A stretch of 12,150 bases of DNA, from assembly GCA_002792495.1 (NCBI GenBank), contig PFOK01000069.1, positions 1 to 12,150 of the forward strand, in the 5' to 3' direction. This document shows, piece after piece, positions 5,451 through 12,150 of this stretch (its first letter is position 1; every line of letters starts with the position of its first letter). The notes under the pieces were generated by a model, which saw only the letters and a program-made list of their open reading frames with translations, ran no database searches and had not been told where the DNA came from. The position numbers were made by a program, and so were the translations under genes. Source of the DNA: Candidatus Peregrinibacteria bacterium CG_4_10_14_0_2_um_filter_43_11 (GTDB lineage Bacteria; Patescibacteriota; Gracilibacteria; UM-FILTER-43-11).

Positions 5451-7031
5451 ATGAACTTTTCCCATCGTACTAAAATTATCCGGCTCTCTTACTTGTTTAT
5501 GATTCTCATCATCGGCATTGTCGTGATGGGCGGTTATATTTCCAGCCGGCATTTTTTCCGCGTTGATCTCACTCAGAATCAGGAATTTGCCATCAGCGAA
5601 ACGAGCAAAGAGATCATGGGTACTCTGGATGACATTGTGACGGTAAAAGTCTTTTTTTCGAAGGAGCTCCCGCCTAATTTGATTGTGGTGCGCCAGTATA
5701 TGGAAGATATTTTGCAGGAACTTTCTTCTTATGCCGGGAACAATCTGAATGTTCGGTTTGTGGATCCCTCTCAGGAAAGTAGTGCCGAAGAAGCACGTTT
5801 GCTGGGCATTCCTCCGGTGCGTATGAATATTTTAACCAAAGATAAATTCGAGGTTAAAAACGGGTTTTTGGGTGTGGCTTTGATGTACGGCGGGCAACAT
5901 GAGGTACTGCCTATCGTTCAGGACACCCGCAATATTGAATACGATTTGATTTCCGCGATCAAAAAATTGACCAGCCCCGAGGTCCGTCGTATCGGGTTTT
6001 TAACCGGACACAACGAATATTCCATCAAATCCCGATTTATCGGAAGTACCGGAGATTCTTATTCTTTGGCCGCCGAGGCATTGGGAAAGAACTATAAAGT
6101 GACTGTGGTTTCCGCCGATAGCAGTCGCGATCTTGAGGCCATCGACACACTTGTTGTTGGGGGTGCCGAAAGCGTTTTTATGGAACACGAAAAGATTGTT
6201 CTCGATCAGTATTTAATGAAAGGCGGTAATCTTGTTTTTTTGTTGGACGGCACGCTTGTGCAGGACTTTCTGGAGGCACAGCCTCTTGACCTCAATCTGG
6301 ATGATTTATTGGAGCAATACGGGGTTCGTATTGAGCCTTATTTTGCTTTGGATCATTTGAACGAAACGGCTTCTTTTGAACAGGGGCTCATCGAGTTGGT
6401 CATTCCTTATCCTTTTTGGGTCAAAGCGATTTCAGACAATTTCGACAAAATAAGTCCTATTGTCAGCAAACTCGATGTCCTTGTTTTTCCGTGGGTGAGT
6501 CCTTTGTTTGTTTTTGAAAAAGAGGGGATTAAAACACGTCCGCTCGTTAGTACTTCCGCGGAGGCGTGGGTAAGACAATATCCTTTTAATCTGGACCCCA
6601 ATGCCGAAATTGTCAGTACGGGGAAGGCACAACAGTATCCTCTGGCGGTTCTGTCGGAAGGCACATTTGTCAGTCCTTATGGTGATCAAAAGTTCTCTAA
6701 ATTGCGAAATTCTTTTGAGGATTTTGCGTTTGAATCGAATCAAAAAGGGCGTGTTCTTGTTGCGGGGAATTCGCGTTTTTTAACGGATCGTATGGTTCAG
6801 CAATACAAACAGAATCTCGACTTCTTTTTGAACGCGATCGACTATCTGACTTTGGATGAAACCCTGATCGGCATTCGCTCCAAGGTTGTTATGGATCGTC
6901 CCTTGGCTGAGCTCAATGATTACGAGCATCAGATCATTAAATTCGCGGGAGTCTTTTTGGTCCCCATTTTGGTCATCATTTACGGGTTGACCGGTGCCGT
7001 TGAACGCAAGCGTAAGAAAAATATTTTATAG
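5451..7031 (+). CDS. GldG-like ABC auxiliary protein
   Basis: A 526-residue protein of the Gldg/ABC_transp_aux type. One hydrophobic anchor lies at about 12-31 and a second near the C-terminus (about 497-515), followed by a basic ending (ERKRKKNIL). The long middle is predicted to be extracytoplasmic. Just after the first anchor comes the family's VDLTQNQEFAISETS stretch, then DDIVTVKVFFS, equivalent to the GldG N-terminal domain. A second domain begins near LTSPEVRRIGFLTGHNEY (about 175-192), where homologues show a Rossmann-like unknown-type fold. It is translated from an ATG after a pyrimidine run, 15 bp behind the permease. Together with the flanking genes it marks the Gld-type cluster. 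The biochemical role is unknown; scaffold or substrate handling at the envelope is inference. Confidence 0.9.
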   Translation: MNFSHRTKIIRLSYLFMILIIGIVVMGGYISSRHFFRVDLTQNQEFAISETSKEIMGTLDDIVTVKVFFSKELPPNLIVVRQYMEDILQELSSYAGNNLNVRFVDPSQESSAEEARLLGIPPVRMNILTKDKFEVKNGFLGVALMYGGQHEVLPIVQDTRNIEYDLISAIKKLTSPEVRRIGFLTGHNEYSIKSRFIGSTGDSYSLAAEALGKNYKVTVVSADSSRDLEAIDTLVVGGAESVFMEHEKIVLDQYLMKGGNLVFLLDGTLVQDFLEAQPLDLNLDDLLEQYGVRIEPYFALDHLNETASFEQGLIELVIPYPFWVKAISDNFDKISPIVSKLDVLVFPWVSPLFVFEKEGIKTRPLVSTSAEAWVRQYPFNLDPNAEIVSTGKAQQYPLAVLSEGTFVSPYGDQKFSKLRNSFEDFAFESNQKGRVLVAGNSRFLTDRMVQQYKQNLDFFLNAIDYLTLDETLIGIRSKVVMDRPLAELNDYEHQIIKFAGVFLVPILVIIYGLTGAVERKRKKNIL

Positions 7032-7040
7032 CCCTTTGGA

Positions 7041-7625
7041 ATGCATTTTTTTATTGAAAATTACAGGCAATTTGTGGATATTCTTAAAAAAATAGGGGCG
7101 TTAAAAATAGCGCTCATTGTTTTTGGGGTGCTTGTCTTGTTCATTCTGATCGTCGAGAAACCGGGCAGTTCTTCCATGGATAAAATCGTTCAGGGGCAAC
7201 CCCTTTTGTTTCCCCGTTTTTCCGTTGAGATGATCACTCATATCACCATCACTCCTTCCGAAGCCTCTTTTCCCCCTATCGCGTTGCGACATGTGGATGA
7301 AAAATGGTTCGTAGACGATTATGTGGCTGATGCCGAGCGCGTGGCCGGTTTGCTTTACACACTTGAGAATTTAAAAAAAGAAAGCGTCGTTTCTAACAAC
7401 CCTTCCAGGCAATTGCTTTTTGGCGCGGATTCCGTTTCCGGTACTTCCGTCCAAATCTGGAAAAACTCAAAAGAACTCATTCATTTTTATGCGGGTAAGC
7501 CCACCGAAACAGAAAGCCAGTATCTACGTCTTGATGGTGATAACGAGGTACTTCAGGTCACTCCTGCCATGACCCCCTTTCTCAATCTTTCTGTGGAAGC
7601 GTGGCAAGGTAAGCCAGGGATCTGA
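7041..7625 (+). CDS. Membrane-anchored DUF4340-like protein (short form)
   Basis: A 194-residue protein with one N-terminal transmembrane segment (about 22-39) and a predicted extracytoplasmic remainder. Position directly after a GldG-like gene (9 bp gap), and features such as the anchor, a strand-rich DKIVQGQPLLFP region, DEKWFVDD and a later residue-pair motif on sugar-like or peptide-like surfaces, fit the DUF4340 family that usually closes this cluster. Typical members are often 300 or more residues, so this is a reduced form holding about one repeat. The gene does not look broken: it ends cleanly at TGA, 2 bp from the convergent yebC stop. GGA abuts the ATG, too close to act as a normal Shine-Dalgarno. 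Assignment rests on context more than on motifs. Confidence 0.75.
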   Translation: MHFFIENYRQFVDILKKIGALKIALIVFGVLVLFILIVEKPGSSSMDKIVQGQPLLFPRFSVEMITHITITPSEASFPPIALRHVDEKWFVDDYVADAERVAGLLYTLENLKKESVVSNNPSRQLLFGADSVSGTSVQIWKNSKELIHFYAGKPTETESQYLRLDGDNEVLQVTPAMTPFLNLSVEAWQGKPGI

Positions 7626-7627
7626 TT

Positions 7628-8383
7628 TTATTCTATTCTCTGCATCAGTTCTTCGCTGATGTCAAAATTGCCGGAAACATCGCTCACGTCCGGGTCTTCT
7701 TCAATCGCGTCCATCAGTTCCAGTATTTTTTTTGCGGTGATTTCGTCTTCAATCTTTATTGTGTTTTTCGGAACGAAAAGTACTTCCGCTTTATCGGCTT
7801 TGTATCCCGCTTTTTCCAGTTTTTCGTTGATTGCGGTCAATTGATTGGGTTCAGTGTAGATTTCGATATTGTTTCCTTCCGAGAAAATATCACTGGCACC
7901 GGCATCGATTGCGGCCAGTTCAGCATCATCTTTTTGCGAAGTTTCGTTGATACTCAGGGTAATGACCCCCCTTCGTTCAAACAAATAAGCCACACTCCCG
8001 GAAGTGCCCAAACCGCCTCCTTTTTTATTGAAGACCGTACGGATATTCGTTAAGGTGCGGTTTTTGTTGTCAGTAAGACAAACTACCATGATCGCCACTC
8101 CCGCCTGTCCGTACCCTTCATAAATGACTTCATGGATTTCTTCGGCGTCCTTCAATTCGCCAGAACCTCGTTTGATAGCCCGTTCGATGTTCGCGTTGGG
8201 AACATTTTCCCTTTTCGCGTTTTCAATTGTTAATCGCAAGGTAGGATTCATGTTCGGATCGCCACCGCCATCCCGTGTCGCCATGGTGATCAAATTGGCG
8301 TGACGCGTAAAAATCTTGCCGCGTTTCGCGTCAGCCGCTCCTTTTTTATGTTTGATCGAATGCCATTTACTATGTCCACTCAT
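7628..8383 (-). CDS. yebC: YebC/PmpR (TACO1-like) family protein
   Basis: A 251-residue cytoplasmic protein, typical length for YebC. The N-terminal hallmark MSGHSKWHSIKHKKGAADAK is intact, followed by GKIFTRHANLI, NPTLRLTIENAKRENVPNANIERAIKRG and the YEGYG motif. The family was first described as transcriptional regulators; more recent work links bacterial YebC and mitochondrial TACO1 to translation, relieving ribosome stalls at proline-rich stretches. Its place here next to rpsF-rpsR fits a translation role but it has its own promoter. In YEGYGQAGVAIMV the usual Pro-Gly after YEGYG is Gln-Ala, a small departure. The start ATG gives the standard N-terminus; no Shine-Dalgarno sequence precedes it. 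Its stop faces the ABC operon stop with 2 bp between. Confidence 0.96.
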   Translation of the reverse strand: MSGHSKWHSIKHKKGAADAKRGKIFTRHANLITMATRDGGGDPNMNPTLRLTIENAKRENVPNANIERAIKRGSGELKDAEEIHEVIYEGYGQAGVAIMVVCLTDNKNRTLTNIRTVFNKKGGGLGTSGSVAYLFERRGVITLSINETSQKDDAELAAIDAGASDIFSEGNNIEIYTEPNQLTAINEKLEKAGYKADKAEVLFVPKNTIKIEDEITAKKILELMDAIEEDPDVSDVSGNFDISEELMQRIE

Positions 8384-8420
8384 TTAAAAGACAATTAACA
8401 ATTAAGATCTAACACTCAAC

Positions 8421-8449
8421 AGTATAGCAGGTGTTTTGCCTTGGGTTAA
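8421..8449 (-). promoter_or_regulatory. Predicted promoter of yebC
   Basis: On the minus strand TTAACC (8444-8449, four of six) is followed by a 17-base spacer and TATACT (8421-8426, five of six). Transcription would begin about 30 bases before the yebC ATG. It lies between rpsR and yebC, so yebC can be expressed apart from the ribosomal pair. Confidence 0.5.
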
Positions 8450-8469
8450 ATGTCGATGGCCAAATAATC

Positions 8470-8484
8470 AATCGTCAGACGATT
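8470..8484 (-). terminator. Weak hairpin at the end of rpsR
   Basis: AATCGT and ACGATT form a 6-bp stem with a 3-base loop overlapping the rpsR stop codon; on the minus strand it is followed by GATTATTT. The stem is short and the U-run is interrupted, so termination would be partial at best. Confidence 0.3.
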
Positions 8485-8728
8485 AGTTTGTGAAGGGGAG
8501 TAATGCCATGTGGCGTGCCCGTTTGATCGCGCGAGCCAGTTTCTTTTGGTGTTGCAGGCATACTCCGGTGTAGTAATGGTTCTTTATTTTCTGAAAACCA
8601 TCCAAGAAATGTTTTAGCACCGGCAAATTTTTGTAGTCAATTTCATCAAATTGATTGGTGCAAAACGTACAGCGGCGTTGGCCTACAGGATGTTTTTGAT
8701 TGGTTGAAAATATATTTTGCTTGCTCAT
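8483..8728 (-). CDS. rpsR: 30S ribosomal protein S18
   Basis: An 81-residue small-subunit protein that binds 16S rRNA on the platform as a heterodimer with S6. The core is clear: RRCTFC (18-23), FDEIDYKN (27-34), the TGVCLQHQKKLARAIKRARH segment (54-73) and MALLPF (74-79). Cys20, Cys23, Cys57 and His60 are arranged as in zinc-binding (C+) S18 forms. The length is normal. It lies 19 bp after rpsF in the same operon; the ssb gene that many bacteria place between the two is absent. The AAGAACACC before the ATG is not a Shine-Dalgarno motif. Confidence 0.97.
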   Translation of the reverse strand: MSKQNIFSTNQKHPVGQRRCTFCTNQFDEIDYKNLPVLKHFLDGFQKIKNHYYTGVCLQHQKKLARAIKRARHMALLPFTN

Positions 8729-8747
8729 GGTGTTCTTTGATTACAAA

Positions 8748-9317
8748 TTATAAATTGAGGTCTCCTCCTCCAATGATTTCATCCAGTTTTTTATCCAAAG
8801 CTTCTTCATCAATGGCTTTCGGGGCTTCCTTTGGTTTTTTAACTTCGCTGATGATAGGCGCCTGTTCTTTTCGGGGAGTATAAGACGCGTTTCTTTCTCT
8901 TTCCGGTGTGTGCCTTCTTCGATTGCCGTCTCTATCCTTTGCCTCCGGTTTTACCGCTTCTTCTTTAAAGCGGGTATAGGTGTATCCTTCAGCGAGACTG
9001 ATGATGATGTGTCTAAGAATATCCACATCAATACGCAGGTGTTCATCGATCGCTTTCAATGCTTCCCCCGGGATTTCCATGTTAAAAACAACATAGATTC
9101 CTTCTTTGTGCTTTTTAATGCGATACGCCAGTTTTTGCTTATCCCAAATATCCGTCATGGTGAGTACGCCTCCATTTTCCGTGATGAAATCCTCAAATTC
9201 CTTCAGTTTTTTCTTGAGTTTGGATTCCAGAAGTTCGGGATGAGCGATGAGCATCAATTCGTAAGAACGACGTTCTGACACTTTTACTTCCGGTGCCTCA
9301 GTGGTTTTTTTGGCCAT
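8748..9317 (-). CDS. rpsF: 30S ribosomal protein S6 with extended C-terminal tail
   Basis: A 189-residue small-subunit protein and S18 partner. The S6 fold occupies about 17-118: RRSYELMLIAHPEL (first strand), the TENGGVLTMTDIWDKQKLAY segment, KKHKEGIYVVFNME (strand) and LRIDVDILRHIIIS. Most S6 proteins have about 95-135 residues. Here a roughly 70-residue tail rich in Lys, Glu, Arg and Pro follows, predicted disordered up to a short closing helix (DEEALDKKLDEIIGG). A charged head of about 15 residues precedes the fold. The start codon is the first ATG of the frame (MAKK). A stem-loop lies in the leader 27 bp upstream, where S6:S18 autoregulatory structures occur in other bacteria. The gene is followed directly by rpsR. 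Confidence 0.95.
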   Translation of the reverse strand: MAKKTTEAPEVKVSERRSYELMLIAHPELLESKLKKKLKEFEDFITENGGVLTMTDIWDKQKLAYRIKKHKEGIYVVFNMEIPGEALKAIDEHLRIDVDILRHIIISLAEGYTYTRFKEEAVKPEAKDRDGNRRRHTPERERNASYTPRKEQAPIISEVKKPKEAPKAIDEEALDKKLDEIIGGGDLNL

Positions 9318-9343
9318 GGTGTATATCTTTTATGGACTAAGCG

Positions 9344-9366
9344 GTTCCGCGCCTATGGCGGGGAAC
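9344..9366 (-). promoter_or_regulatory. Leader hairpin of rpsF-rpsR, candidate S6:S18 autoregulatory site
   Basis: On the minus strand the arms GTTCCCCGCC and GGCGCGGAAC form a ten-position stem with one C-C mismatch and a 3-base loop, ending 27 bases before the rpsF ATG. It lies inside the predicted 5' leader. S6:S18 complexes are known to bind leader structures of their own messenger in many bacteria, so a regulatory role is plausible. I cannot confirm that it matches the published consensus. Confidence 0.45.
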
Positions 9367-9378
9367 AAAAGCTCATTT

Positions 9379-9406
9379 ATTTTACAGACTTTTTATTCCG
9401 ATGCAA
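9379..9406 (-). promoter_or_regulatory. Candidate promoter of rpsF-rpsR
   Basis: On the minus strand TTGCAT (9401-9406), a 16-base spacer and TAAAAT (9379-9384) lie upstream of the leader hairpin. The -10 box is good (five of six) and the -35 is weak. Transcription would begin near 9372, just before the hairpin. Confidence 0.4.
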
Positions 9407-9437
9407 GTTTTTATGGTTGTTAGGGGGGCGAAAAGTA

Positions 9438-9466
9438 TTGACATATATTTAAGAAAATGATATAAA
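9438..9466 (+). promoter_or_regulatory. Strong sigma70-type promoter of the DUF1284-like gene
   Basis: A perfect TTGACA (9438-9443), a 17-base spacer and TATAAA (9461-9466, five of six) make this the best promoter match in the window. Transcription would start near 9473, giving a leader of about 49 bases before the ATG at 9522. Confidence 0.7.
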
Positions 9467-9521
9467 ATACTAAGTCTGCTTTGGAATATGGCTTCGGAAC
9501 GGATTTACAGTAATTTTATTT

Positions 9522-10010
9522 ATGGCTTTAAAAAAATCTCCCCCGATTTCACAGACCAATATCAACCTCCGTGCGCATCATTTGTTCACGCTTTTGCAGC
9601 TTCATTATTGTGGAGCACACCGTTCCCGTGTTCAGGAGCTTTTTTTTAGGGTTTTTAAGCGCAGTCAATTCAAAAAAATGGGCTATCCGGACAGTCGGGG
9701 TTTTGCGGATCACATGGTGGATTCCATGTTACTGATACTAAAAGGCCAAGTGGCGCAGGCCACTATTGTTGCTACCCGTGATGCGGTTTGCCAGGCCTGT
9801 CCACAAAAGCGCGATGGTCATTGCCATGTGATGGGTCGCGATTACAGCGATGCGTTTTTATCGATGGCGGATGAAGCCGTTATCCGGAATTCGAATGGTG
9901 TGTTGGAGGTCGGAAAACCGTATCCACCGAAATATTTTATCGAAAACAGAGCGATTATTGTAGGGGCTCTGATCGTGGCTGGGTTGGAAATGCGTGGAGC
10001 CGAAAAATAA
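9522..10010 (+). CDS. DUF1284-like Cys/His protein
   Basis: A 162-residue predicted cytoplasmic protein with no signal or membrane segment. The motif LRAHHLF (16-22) near the N-terminus and the CxxC-(7)-CH cluster VCQACPQKRDGHCH (89-102) resemble DUF1284, whose members start with a LRxHHL motif and carry a small Cys cluster. Cys30, Cys90, Cys93 and Cys101, together with His19, His20, His100 and His102, could bind a metal or iron-sulfur centre. That is inference; no activity is established for the family as far as I know. The start is the ATG after ATTTTATTT, downstream of a strong promoter. It is transcribed towards pcrA, 77 bp away, and may share a transcript with it. Confidence 0.65.
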   Translation: MALKKSPPISQTNINLRAHHLFTLLQLHYCGAHRSRVQELFFRVFKRSQFKKMGYPDSRGFADHMVDSMLLILKGQVAQATIVATRDAVCQACPQKRDGHCHVMGRDYSDAFLSMADEAVIRNSNGVLEVGKPYPPKYFIENRAIIVGALIVAGLEMRGAEK

Positions 10011-10035
10011 TGTGTTTTTTCATCATCATTTTTTG

Positions 10036-10063
10036 TTTCCAATTTCGAATTTCCAGTTTCCAT
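10036..10063. repeat. Four-copy 7-bp tandem repeat (TTTCCAN type)
   Basis: TTTCCAA, TTTCGAA, TTTCCAG and TTTCCAT follow each other without gap in the spacer before pcrA, flanked by CATTTTTTGTT at 10027-10037 and again at 10061-10071. It is degenerate, so chance cannot be excluded. It is a second spacer in this window with short tandem repeats. Confidence 0.6.
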
Positions 10064-10087
10064 TTTTTGTTGTATCGTTACTGCACT

Positions 10088-12150
10088 ATGGATTTTTTAA
10101 ATGAACTAAACGACCGGCAGAAGGATGCGGCGGAAGTCATGCAAGGACCTCTTCTTATCGTTGCGGGAGCGGGGAGCGGTAAAACACGCGCATTGACCTA
10201 TCGTGTGGCGAATGTTATCGCCAAAGGGCTTGCTCAGCCATGGCAGATTTTAGCCGTCACGTTTACCAATAAGGCGGCGGGGGAGATGAGCCATCGCATT
10301 CAGTCATTGTTGCAACAGCATTTTGATTTTTCCGAAAAAAATCGTCCGATGATCGGTACTTTCCATTCCATTTGTGTCCGTATTCTTCGACGTCACTTTG
10401 AACGGTTGGGGCGTGAGGGAACTTTTGTGATTTACGATACGGATGACACCAAACAACTGATGAGGCGGATCATGAAAGAGAAACAGATCGATGACGATCG
10501 CCTCAAGCCGCAAATCGTGCTCGGCATGATTTCTAAGGCCAAAAACGCACTGAAGTCCGCGGATGATTTTAAAACGTGCGCCGGTAATTATTTTGAGAGG
10601 CAAGTCGCTGATCTTTTTATGGCTTACCAGGAGCGGCTCCGAAAAAACAATGCCGTCGATTTTGACGATTTGCTTTTTTATACGGTTCAGCTTTTTCGCG
10701 AACATTCCGATGTTTTAGACGAATATCAGGAGCGATGGCGTTTTATGAATGTGGATGAATATCAGGATACCAATCATGCTCAGTACGTTCTTATCAAGTT
10801 GCTCGCGAGCAAGTACCGTAACATTTGTGTGATCGGCGACAGCGATCAATCCATCTACAGTTTTCGCGGTGCGAACATTCAAAACATTCTGAATTTTGAA
10901 AAGGATTATCCCGACGCGAAGCTCATTAAGCTGGAGCAGAATTATCGTTCCACTCAGATTATTTTAGACGTTGCCGACGCTATCATTGCAAAAAACAAAT
11001 CCCGTAAACCCAAGGTGATGTGGACGAATGAACCGGGAGGGAAGCTCATTGATGTGTGGCATTGTCAGTCGGAGCAGGATGAAACAAAACGTGTGGCCGA
11101 AGAGATCAGACGGCTTCATTCCGAGGAAAGCGTTCCTCTCAATCACATCGTCGTTTTGTACCGCACCAATGTTCAGTCGCGCCTGATGGAAGAAATGCTC
11201 CTTCGCTATGTGTTGCCTTATAAGGTGATTGGCGGGGTTAAGTTTTACGCGCGTCGCGAGGTAAAAGACCTGCTCGCTTACCTTCGGGCAATTCATAATA
11301 ACAACGACACCGAAAGCCTGCTTCGCATCATCAACATCCCTTCACGGCGTATCGGTGCCACTGCGATTCAAAAACTCCAAGCGTTCGCGCTCGCGCGTTC
11401 CCTCACGCTGTCAGAAGTTTTAGGCCATGTGGAGATGATCAGCGAATTGAGCGCGCGTCAGCAGGAGTCTCTGAAAAGCTTTTGGAAGCAGATGGAGCAC
11501 TGGCGTTCTCTTAGCCGAACTGTTCCCGTTTCCGAATTGGCGATCAAAGTCATTCACGACATTCAGTACAAGGCCTATCTTATCGATGGGACAGAGGAGG
11601 GGGAGATGCGTCATGAAAACGTGATGGAATTTGTTTCGGTTGCCACTAAATACGACGCGCTGGAGGCTGATTTGTCGCTCGCTTCTTTTTTGGAAGAAGT
11701 CGCACTGGTGGCGGAAACCGATCAGATCAAAGAGGAGGAGGATGTGGTGACATTGATGACGTTGCACGCGGTGAAAGGACTGGAATACGCTTATGTTTTC
11801 ATTGTGGGCTGTGAGGAGAATATTTTCCCCCACATGCGTTCTATGTTCGATGAACAACAAATGGAGGAGGAGCGACGGCTCATGTATGTGGGGGTCACGC
11901 GTGCCCGAAAGAAGCTCTATTTGCTCGCCGCCAAAGAACGCCGTCTATTCGGTGATTATCAAAAGAATCCCGTGTCCCGTTTTATTCATGACATTCCCAA
12001 AAAACTCATAAACGCCGTTGATTTTGATCCTCTATCCGCCTCTGATGATATTGATTTTGAAATCGATCAGAACGCCGATACCGATTCCTTTCGTTTGTCC
12101 GCTGAAGAGCGCTTTAAAGACGGGGAAAAGATCCGTCACACTGTTTTTGG
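10088..12150 (+). CDS. pcrA: ATP-dependent DNA helicase PcrA/UvrD (3' end beyond window)
   Basis: A superfamily 1A 3'-to-5' DNA helicase acting in repair and in clearing stalled complexes. 687 codons are visible and the frame is open at the window edge. Motifs in order: Q-motif LNDRQKDAA (7-15), Walker A AGAGSGKT (26-33), Ia AVTFTNKAAGEM (56-67), II VDEYQDTN (222-229), III GDSDQSIYSFRGA (250-262), IV LEQNYRS (282-288), V TLHAVKGLEY (558-567) and VI EERRLMYVGVTRARKKL (594-610). All catalytic residues look intact. An acidic linker (about 647-668) leads to FKDGEKIRHTVF, the start of the C-terminal Tudor-like segment that ends PcrA/UvrD, so only a few dozen residues should be missing. The start is the ATG after TTACTGCACT; no Shine-Dalgarno sequence is seen. 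Confidence 0.95.
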   Translation, partial: MDFLNELNDRQKDAAEVMQGPLLIVAGAGSGKTRALTYRVANVIAKGLAQPWQILAVTFTNKAAGEMSHRIQSLLQQHFDFSEKNRPMIGTFHSICVRILRRHFERLGREGTFVIYDTDDTKQLMRRIMKEKQIDDDRLKPQIVLGMISKAKNALKSADDFKTCAGNYFERQVADLFMAYQERLRKNNAVDFDDLLFYTVQLFREHSDVLDEYQERWRFMNVDEYQDTNHAQYVLIKLLASKYRNICVIGDSDQSIYSFRGANIQNILNFEKDYPDAKLIKLEQNYRSTQIILDVADAIIAKNKSRKPKVMWTNEPGGKLIDVWHCQSEQDETKRVAEEIRRLHSEESVPLNHIVVLYRTNVQSRLMEEMLLRYVLPYKVIGGVKFYARREVKDLLAYLRAIHNNNDTESLLRIINIPSRRIGATAIQKLQAFALARSLTLSEVLGHVEMISELSARQQESLKSFWKQMEHWRSLSRTVPVSELAIKVIHDIQYKAYLIDGTEEGEMRHENVMEFVSVATKYDALEADLSLASFLEEVALVAETDQIKEEEDVVTLMTLHAVKGLEYAYVFIVGCEENIFPHMRSMFDEQQMEEERRLMYVGVTRARKKLYLLAAKERRLFGDYQKNPVSRFIHDIPKKLINAVDFDPLSASDDIDFEIDQNADTDSFRLSAEERFKDGEKIRHTVF

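Noticed and set aside
10304..11860. Several minus-strand open frames within the pcrA region
   Set aside because: They are opposite-strand shadows of a helicase gene with all motifs intact on the plus strand.

Overview
The window looks like a chromosomal segment of a Patescibacteria/CPR-type bacterium, possibly near Peregrinibacteria or Gracilibacteria that keep TGA as a stop. The evidence is indirect: a free-standing four-helix-bundle (S23/IVP-type) gene among short AT-rich tandem repeats, an rpsF-rpsR pair with no ssb between them, a long charged tail on S6, no clear Shine-Dalgarno sequence before any start, and compact gene packing. The phosphate transporter and the Gld-type ABC cluster resemble Bacteroidota proteins, so a Bacteroidota-related source is not excluded. 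TGA ends several genes here, so genetic code 25 does not apply. No 16S gene is present to settle the lineage.

Layout. 1-176: no convincing gene. 177-920 (-): GpmA, a glycolytic phosphoglycerate mutase. 921-1243: no intact gene; it holds an orphan 59-codon Cys-rich open frame with no start codon and a long-range inverted repeat. 1244-2761 (-): a PiT phosphate transporter. 2870-3493: a compact cassette of two ~125-bp direct repeats enclosing a four-helix-bundle gene (-), ending 1 bp from the 3' CCA of tRNA-Arg(UCU) (3495-3570, -). 3753-7625 (+): a four-gene operon coding for an ABC ATPase, an ABC-2 permease, a GldG-type auxiliary protein and a short DUF4340-like protein. 7628-9317 (-): YebC, ribosomal protein S18 and S6, with a leader hairpin before rpsF. 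9522-10010 (+): a DUF1284-like Cys/His protein. From 10088 to the window end (+): PcrA/UvrD helicase, cut off near its C-terminus.

How the parts work together. Most genes are housekeeping: glycolysis, phosphate uptake, ribosome assembly, translation and repair. The GldA/F/G-DUF4340 cluster is one transcriptional unit, predicted to form an envelope ABC machine whose substrate cannot be read from sequence. The accessory part is the repeat/four-helix-bundle cassette. Its repeats share a near-identical 50-bp head, carry tandem arrays of different period at the same place, can fold into long hairpins and end in a T-run. This arrangement is the best candidate for an under-described element here.
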